Source: Herbiconiux aconitum
Lineage (GTDB): Bacteria > Actinomycetota > Actinomycetes > Actinomycetales > Microbacteriaceae
Direction: 5' to 3'
DNA length: 64,000 nucleotides
Assembly: GCF_024979235.1 (NCBI RefSeq)
Contig: NZ_JANLCM010000002.1
Span: forward strand, 1,426,001 to 1,490,000
This document shows positions 58,895-64,000 of the stretch, in pieces. Both the position numbers and the translations under genes were made by a program. The notes below the pieces were generated by a model, which did no database searches, had not been told where the DNA came from, and saw nothing but the letters and a program-made list of their open reading frames with translations. Within the stretch, counting starts at the first letter, position 1, and the number at the start of each line of letters is the position of its first letter.

Positions 58895-59613
58895 ACCGCC
58901 TCGACGGCAAGGTCGCCATCGTGACCGGTGCCGGTCGCGGGATCGGCCGCTCGATCGCGGAGGCGTTCGCGGAGGAAGGCGCGACGGTCATTGCGACCGG
59001 GCGCGCCGCCTCCGCCAACTCCTTCCCCGACGGGGTGCACTACCTGCAGCTCGACGTGGCGAAGGAGGAGGACTGGGAGCGTGTCGTCGCCGACACGATC
59101 GGCACCCACGGCCACATCGACGTGCTGGCCAACAACGCCGGCATCATCGCCTACGAGACGCTGCACGACCTCACCCTCGACGACTGGAACACCGTGATCG
59201 CGGTGAACCAGACCGGCACCTGGCTCGGCATGCGCGAGGTCATCCCGCACATGATCGCGCAGGGTGGAGGCTCCATCATCAACATCTCGTCGATCTGGGG
59301 CTCGGTCGCCGTCTCGGGCGCCCACGCCTACCACGCCACCAAAGGCGCGGTGCGCAACATGTCCAAGAGCGCGGCCATCACCTACGCCAAGGAGAACGTG
59401 CGGGTGAACTCGGTGCATCCCGGGTTCATCGAGACGCCGCTCACCGACGCGCAGGCACCGGAGATCAACGATTACGTGGTGTCGATGACTCCGATGGGCC
59501 GAGCCGGCACGCCGAGGGAGATCGCCAACGGGCTCGTGTTCCTCGCCTCCGACGAGGCGAGCTTCGTCACCGGGTCGGAGCTCGTGATCGACGGAGGTTA
59601 CCTAGCCCAATGA
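58891..59613 (+). CDS. SDR between binding protein and ABC genes
   Basis: A 240-residue [11 protein letters not shown] (about 12-19), ATGR after strand two (NADP-leaning), NNAG, SSIWG, YHATK, and VIDGGYLAQ end. ATG overlaps the binding-protein stop (ATGA), so it is made with the importer. A catalytic enzyme coupled between importer parts suggests immediate oxidation or reduction of the imported compound. Confidence 0.9.
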   Translation: MNRLDGKVAIVTGAGRGIGRSIAEAFAEEGATVIATGRAASANSFPDGVHYLQLDVAKEEDWERVVADTIGTHGHIDVLANNAGIIAYETLHDLTLDDWNTVIAVNQTGTWLGMREVIPHMIAQGGGSIINISSIWGSVAVSGAHAYHATKGAVRNMSKSAAITYAKENVRVNSVHPGFIETPLTDAQAPEINDYVVSMTPMGRAGTPREIANGLVFLASDEASFVTGSELVIDGGYLAQ

Positions 59614-59653
59614 ATCTGACCGCCCACCCTGAGACCCGATAGGAGATGCCGAG

Positions 59654-62248
59654 ATGACGAACTCCGACCTCTACGACGTCGCCACCGATCCCGCCGACGC
59701 CGCCGCCCTCGAGCGGCGCAGTTTCGGTCCCACCGTGCTGAAACTCGACGGGATCGTGAAGACCTTCCCCGGGGTGCGTGCCCTCACCGACGTCACCCTC
59801 GACGTGCTGGCGGGCGAGGTGCACGCCCTGGTGGGCGAGAACGGCGCGGGCAAGTCGACACTGATGGCCGTGGCATCCGGAGCCCTCGCCCCCGACGAGG
59901 GAAGCGTGCAGATCGGCGGCGCACCGCTCACCAGTGCATCGCCGGATGCCGCGCGAGAGCTCGGACTCGGCATCGTGCGTCAGGATCCGGCTCTGCTGCC
60001 CGACCTGACCGTGGCCGAGAACATGGCCGTGGGCGTGGGGTACAAGCGGGTGGGCGGTCTCGGCCGCGCGGTGAAATGGTCGCAGGGTCAACTCGACGCC
60101 TGGGAGATGGGGATCGACGCGAAGACGCGGGTGGCCGATCTGTCGGTCGAGCAGCGTTTCATCGTGGAGATCGCGAAGGCACTCGCGCTCGACCCGAAGG
60201 TTCTCATCCTCGACGAGCCCACCGAGCACCTCTCGCTCGAGGAGGTGCAGAAGCTGTTCCGCAAGGTGCGCGAACTCGTGGCCGGCGGCACCGCCGTGGT
60301 CTACATCTCGCACCGCATCCCCGAGGTCAAGCAGATCTCCGACCGCATCACGGTGCTGCGCGACGGGCAGGTGCGCGGCACCTTCGATGCCGACGAGGTC
60401 GACGAGTCGCAGATCGTCGAACGCGTGATCGGGCGCAAGCTCGAGACCGTGTTCCCCGAGAAGGGCAGTCTGACCGGATCGGTGGGCACGGAAGACAGGC
60501 TCGCCGTCGCGGAATTGCACAGCGACGAGTTCCACGACATCACGTTCACGGTGAAGGCCGGCGAGATCGTGGGGCTCGCCGGTGTGCAGGGCAACGGACA
60601 GACGCAGCTGATCCGGGCGCTCGCGGGCCTCGAGCCCACCACCGGCAGCATCGAGGTCGCCGGAAAGGCGCTGTCGAACGGGTCGAACGCCTCCGCGTCG
60701 GCCGCCGGGGTCGTGTACGTGCCGGCCGACCGGCACGGCGAGGGCGTGTTCCTCCCGCTGTCGGTGGGCGACAACATCGCCGCCAAGACGCTGCCACAGG
60801 TGTCGCGCGCCGGGATGGTGAGCGAACGCCGCATCTTCCAGACGGCGGTGGAGCAGATCAAGCGGCTCGCCATCAAGACGCCGTCACCACGCACCCCGAT
60901 CTCCTCGCTCTCGGGCGGCAACCAGCAGAAGGTGGTGCTCGCACGAACCCTGCTGTCGAAGCCGACGGTGCTGCTGGCCGAGGAGCCGACCCAGGGCGTC
61001 GACGCCGGCGCCCGCGTCGACATCTACCGCATCCTCCGCGACGCGGCCGATGCGGGCGCGGCCGTCGTCATCCTCTCGTCCGACGGCGTCGAACTCGAGG
61101 GTCTCTGCGACCGCGTGCTCATCATGTCGCGCGGCGCCGTGGTGCAGGAGCTGGTGGGCGAGGAGGTCTCCGAGGCTGCCATCGCGCGGGCGGCGCTCAC
61201 CTCCACGACGGTGCGCGAACGAACGGATGCCGACAAGTCGGCCCGAGGTGTGAAGCTGCGTCGGTGGATGCGCGGCGACCAGTCGCCCGCCGCCGTGCTG
61301 GGCGCGATCTTCCTCGTGCTCGGTGTGGTGGTCGCGGCCACGAACCCCTCCTATCTCGGGGCCTTCAACATCAACAATCTGCTGTTCATGGCCGCTCCCC
61401 TGCTCTTCGTGGGCGCCGCGCAACAGGTGGTGGTGCTCGGCTCCGGGTTCGACCTGTCAGTGGGCCCATTGATGGGGTTCCTCGTGGTTCTCGCCTCGTA
61501 TTGGATCGTCGACGGCGGCAATCTCTACATCGGCATCGGGCTGATGGTGGCGGGGGCGATCGCCACCGGCGTGGTCAACGGATTCCTCGTGACGAGATTC
61601 AACATCAATCCGGTGGTGGTGACCCTGGCGACCTTCATGGCCCTGCAGGGCATCTACCTCGCCCTCCGCTCCACACCGGGTGGAATCATCTTCGGGCCGA
61701 TCGCCGACCAGATCCAGGCCCGCGTCGGCATCGTGCCGGTGGTCACCATCGTGGCCGTCGTGGTGCTGCTCCTCCTCGAGTTCGCGCTGCGGCGCACCCG
61801 CTGGGGCGTGGAGCTCCGCGGCGTCGGCTCGCGCATCGACGCGGCCGGCCGTCTCGGCATCAAGGTCAAGCGCACCCAGTTCTTCTCCTACGTGCTCTGC
61901 TCCTTTCTGGTGCTGCCCGCGGCGGTCGTCATGATGGCGCAGATCGGCATCGGCGACGGGCGACCCTCGCTGTCGTACACGCTGGCCTCGGTCACGGTCG
62001 TGGTGCTCGCAGGCGCCTCGATCTTCGGCGGGCGCGGGTCGTTCATCGGCATCCTCGCCGCCGCCTTCCTGGTGCAGCAGGTGCTGAACGTCTCGCCGTT
62101 CCTCGGCCTCTCGCAGGCCTGGTCGTACTGGCTGCCCGGCCTCATCACCCTGGCCGCGGCCGTGCTCTACGCCCAGCTGCGCCGCACCCGCCGCCGCAAG
62201 CGCGCGGCCGCTGTTCCGATCGCCTCACCCGAAGGGAGCGCAGCATGA
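59654..62248 (+). CDS. CUT2 ABC importer ATPase fused to permease
   Basis: An 864-residue fusion. Residues 1-535 are a duplicated sugar-type ATPase: first Walker A GENGAGKST (61-69), first signature degenerate (LSVEQRFIVEIAKAL), second domain with defective Walker A GVQGNGQTQL and good LSGGNQQKVVLARTL and AEEPTQGVD. Residues about 540-860 are an RbsC-type permease with about eight membrane segments and GSGFDLSVG. Normally these are separate polypeptides. GGAG before ATG at 59654. The second permease is a separate gene overlapping by four bases. Confidence 0.93.
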   Translation: MTNSDLYDVATDPADAAALERRSFGPTVLKLDGIVKTFPGVRALTDVTLDVLAGEVHALVGENGAGKSTLMAVASGALAPDEGSVQIGGAPLTSASPDAARELGLGIVRQDPALLPDLTVAENMAVGVGYKRVGGLGRAVKWSQGQLDAWEMGIDAKTRVADLSVEQRFIVEIAKALALDPKVLILDEPTEHLSLEEVQKLFRKVRELVAGGTAVVYISHRIPEVKQISDRITVLRDGQVRGTFDADEVDESQIVERVIGRKLETVFPEKGSLTGSVGTEDRLAVAELHSDEFHDITFTVKAGEIVGLAGVQGNGQTQLIRALAGLEPTTGSIEVAGKALSNGSNASASAAGVVYVPADRHGEGVFLPLSVGDNIAAKTLPQVSRAGMVSERRIFQTAVEQIKRLAIKTPSPRTPISSLSGGNQQKVVLARTLLSKPTVLLAEEPTQGVDAGARVDIYRILRDAADAGAAVVILSSDGVELEGLCDRVLIMSRGAVVQELVGEEVSEAAIARAALTSTTVRERTDADKSARGVKLRRWMRGDQSPAAVLGAIFLVLGVVVAATNPSYLGAFNINNLLFMAAPLLFVGAAQQVVVLGSGFDLSVGPLMGFLVVLASYWIVDGGNLYIGIGLMVAGAIATGVVNGFLVTRFNINPVVVTLATFMALQGIYLALRSTPGGIIFGPIADQIQARVGIVPVVTIVAVVVLLLLEFALRRTRWGVELRGVGSRIDAAGRLGIKVKRTQFFSYVLCSFLVLPAAVVMMAQIGIGDGRPSLSYTLASVTVVVLAGASIFGGRGSFIGILAAAFLVQQVLNVSPFLGLSQAWSYWLPGLITLAAAVLYAQLRRTRRRKRAAAVPIASPEGSAA

Positions 62249-63270
62249 GCTCGCCCGCCACCACCCCGAGCCCCGCCGAGTCGACCTGGCGCCGGATGCT
62301 CTCCGGCAGCTGGGTGGGCATCGTCGTGGCCACCGCCCTGCTCTTCGCGCTGTCGCCCGTCATCGCACCCGGCAGTCTCGGAGCGGCGCCACTGCTCAGC
62401 ATGCTGCCCTTCGCATCCGTTCTGGCCATCGTGGCCGCCGGGCAGACCCTGGTGGTGCAGCAGCGCGGCCTCGATCTCTCGGTGCCCGGGATGATCGCGC
62501 TCGCCGCGGTGCTGTCGACCGGCCTCCCGCAGAACTACGGCTGGCCGCTCTGGGCCGCGGTGATCGCGGGCATCGTGGGCCCCGGCATCGTGGGGCTCGT
62601 GAACGGCATCCTGGTGACCTACTTCCGGGTGATGCCGCTGGTCGTCACCCTCGGTATGAACGCGGTGCTGCTCGGCACCGTGTTCTTCATCGCCGACGGC
62701 ACCCCCTCCGGGGCCCCCGCGGCTCTGAACGGTTTCGCGCTCGACCGCACCCTGGGCATCCCGAACACGGTGCTCATCGCGGTGGTGATCGTGGTGATCG
62801 CGGGGCTCGTGACGCAGCGTTCGATCATCGGCAAACGACTCACCGCGGTCGGCGTGAGCGAACGCGCGGCGGCGGCGCTCGGCATCCGGGTGAACGCCTA
62901 CCAGATGTTCGCCTACGCGTTCGCGGGTCTCTGCTACGGCGCCGGTGGGGTGCTGCTCGCGGGCTACACGAAGACCCCGCCGCTGTTCCTCGGCGACTCC
63001 TACCTGCTGCCCTCGGTGGCCGCCGTGGTGCTCGGCGGCACGGCGCTCACCGGCGGGCTCGCCAGTGTGGTCTCGACCGGCATCGCGGCGCTCTTCCTCA
63101 CCCAGCTGGGTCAGTTGCTGCGTTCGCTCGGCTGGCAGGATGCGTTGCAGCTGATCGCGCAGGCGGTGGTGCTGATCGCGGTGGTGCTCCTTCGCGAGCT
63201 GGTGCCCGTCGTGCTCCGCCGCCGAGCGAGTCGCCGGGTAGCGCGAAGTGGTGTCCCCGCGCCCAAGTAG
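62245..63270 (+). CDS. CUT2 ABC importer permease, second subunit
   Basis: A 341-residue permease with about nine membrane segments and QRGLDLSVPG (about 75-84), GGTALTGGLASVV near 261. Pairs with the permease half fused to the ATPase to make a heterodimeric channel. ATG overlaps the fusion stop. Its last codons lie inside a palindromic repeat. Confidence 0.92.
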   Translation: MSSPATTPSPAESTWRRMLSGSWVGIVVATALLFALSPVIAPGSLGAAPLLSMLPFASVLAIVAAGQTLVVQQRGLDLSVPGMIALAAVLSTGLPQNYGWPLWAAVIAGIVGPGIVGLVNGILVTYFRVMPLVVTLGMNAVLLGTVFFIADGTPSGAPAALNGFALDRTLGIPNTVLIAVVIVVIAGLVTQRSIIGKRLTAVGVSERAAAALGIRVNAYQMFAYAFAGLCYGAGGVLLAGYTKTPPLFLGDSYLLPSVAAVVLGGTALTGGLASVVSTGIAALFLTQLGQLLRSLGWQDALQLIAQAVVLIAVVLLRELVPVVLRRRASRRVARSGVPAPK

Positions 63271-63290
63271 GGCGACTTCGCGCGACCTCG
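63236..63290. repeat. Palindromic element, GAGGTCGCGC(T/G)AAGT family, copy 3
   Basis: GGGTAGCGCGAAGTG (63236-63250) pairs with CACTTCGCGCGACCT-like sequence at 63273-63290. The left arm is inside the permease 3' end. Diverged relative of 20422 and 36917; terminator-like between convergent genes. Confidence 0.7.
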
Positions 63291-63293
63291 TGA

Positions 63294-64000
63294 TCAGGAG
63301 GCGTGGGCGCGCTCGATGATGTCGAGCACGGTCAGGGAGTCGCGGGGGTCGACGGGGAGCGGGGCTCCCGTCGTAAGTGCCTGGGCGAGGAGGCGGTAGA
63401 ACTCGGGGTAGGCGCCAGGGGCCACGGTGACCGCACTGGTCGACTCGGGTGAGCGCAGCAGGCCATCCGGATGCCCGTGCCCGAACGCCGGGTCGTTCAC
63501 CGGCACGCCCGCCTTCAGCTGCGACTCCTGCGGGTCGAGACCCTCGGTCTCGAACACGGCGTGGGAGCCCACCACGCGGAAGCGCGGCCGGTTCCACGGC
63601 GACACGGCGCTGAACCAGAGCCGGCTGCGCACGCCGTTCGCGTGGCGCAGGCTGAGGAAGCTGTCGTCGTCGGTGACCGCCCCGGGCCTCCGGCGATCGA
63701 GTTCGGCGTGCACCTCGTCGACCGGCCCGAACAGCCGGATCGCCTGGTCGATGAGGTGCGGCCCCAGGTCGAACAGGATGCCGCCGCCCCGCTCGGCCGC
63801 CGCCGTCTCCTTCCATTTGGTGCTGAGCTCCGGCTTCCACCACTCGAAGGCCGACTCGAACTGTCGCACCTCCCCGAGCGGCCCGTCGTCACCCTGCCTG
63901 ATCAGTCGCTCGACGGTCAGGAAGTCCCCGTCCCACCGCCGATTCTGAAACACGGTGACCCGCCGCCCCACCGCTTCGGCGTGCTCGATCACCGCGCGCC
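63294..64000 (-). CDS. Gfo/Idh/MocA-family oxidoreductase, truncated at the window edge
   Basis: Carboxy-terminal 235 codons of a Gfo/Idh/MocA oxidoreductase; the amino-terminal Rossmann half lies beyond the right edge. FQNRRWDGDFLTV, GGGILFDLGPHLIDQAIRLFG with the catalytic Asp/His, and the end RDSLTVLDIIERAHAS are typical. Convergent with the importer operon, so a sugar-processing role is likely but not certain. Confidence 0.88.
   Translation of the reverse strand, partial: RAVIEHAEAVGRRVTVFQNRRWDGDFLTVERLIRQGDDGPLGEVRQFESAFEWWKPELSTKWKETAAAERGGGILFDLGPHLIDQAIRLFGPVDEVHAELDRRRPGAVTDDDSFLSLRHANGVRSRLWFSAVSPWNRPRFRVVGSHAVFETEGLDPQESQLKAGVPVNDPAFGHGHPDGLLRSPESTSAVTVAPGAYPEFYRLLAQALTTGAPLPVDPRDSLTVLDIIERAHAS

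Overview
The window is uniformly GC-rich with strong G/C preference at codon third positions, start codons ATG or GTG, purine-rich ribosome sites, many 4-bp ATGA/GTGA gene overlaps, an F420-type (deazaflavin) reductase, MOP/ModABC genes and actinobacterial small membrane proteins. This points to an actinobacterium, most likely of the Microbacteriaceae; the family is inferred from overall gene character. No phage, plasmid, transposase, rRNA or CRISPR was recognised. The one RNA gene is a tRNA-Cys.

Layout. (1) 1-29437 is a sugar and polyol catabolic region. It holds repeated cassettes of kinase, aldolase and DeoR or LacI regulator: FGGY kinase with LacD-type aldolase and LacI (1-2734); a rhamnulokinase fused to a class II aldolase, with two SDRs and a divergent DeoR (2938-7991); FGGY kinase, DeoR and PfkB facing DeoR and a KbaY/GatY-type aldolase (8126-13281); a LacI, ManA and CUT2 ABC operon (13715-18856) divergent from a P-loop kinase fused to a HAD phosphatase; mannitol-type dehydrogenase plus kinase divergent from an L-xylulose-reductase-like SDR and LacI (20474-24808); Gfo/Idh oxidoreductase plus DhnA-type aldolase divergent from PfkB and LacI (25096-29437). 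Palindromic operators sit in the divergent promoters: two pairs of ATGACAYCGRTGACAY-like sites and three GACAACGTTGTC-like sites. (2) 29645-33831 is a small membrane gene, tRNA-Cys, and an HTH-MOP regulator with modABC for molybdate. (3) 33858-38725 is small conserved genes and a STAS / HATPase / PP2C partner-switching set. (4) 38748-49049 is envelope functions: membrane proteins, three coupled secreted paralogues, a transglycosylase, a methyltransferase, NAD(P)HX epimerase, a cation antiporter with its RCK subunit, three small stress-type membrane genes and MarR. (5) 49194-54064 has an ATP-dependent DNA ligase and a LigD-type polymerase domain, a flotillin and a methyltransferase. (6) 54162-63270 is a divergent catabolic locus: alpha/beta hydrolase, Baeyer-Villiger monooxygenase and SDR on one side, and a CUT2 importer (binding protein, SDR, ATPase-permease fusion, second permease) on the other. 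It ends at a truncated Gfo/Idh gene.

The most notable points are three gene fusions; the BVMO/hydrolase/SDR set facing a sugar-type importer, which reads like uptake and ring-opening of an unknown alicyclic alcohol or ketone; paired LacI paralogues with matching paired operators; a 214-bp nested palindrome and at least two intergenic palindrome families, with a related palindrome lying inside modC; and a recurring pattern in which the 3' end of a gene, stop codon included, is duplicated just downstream. All functions are read from sequence motifs and context only.
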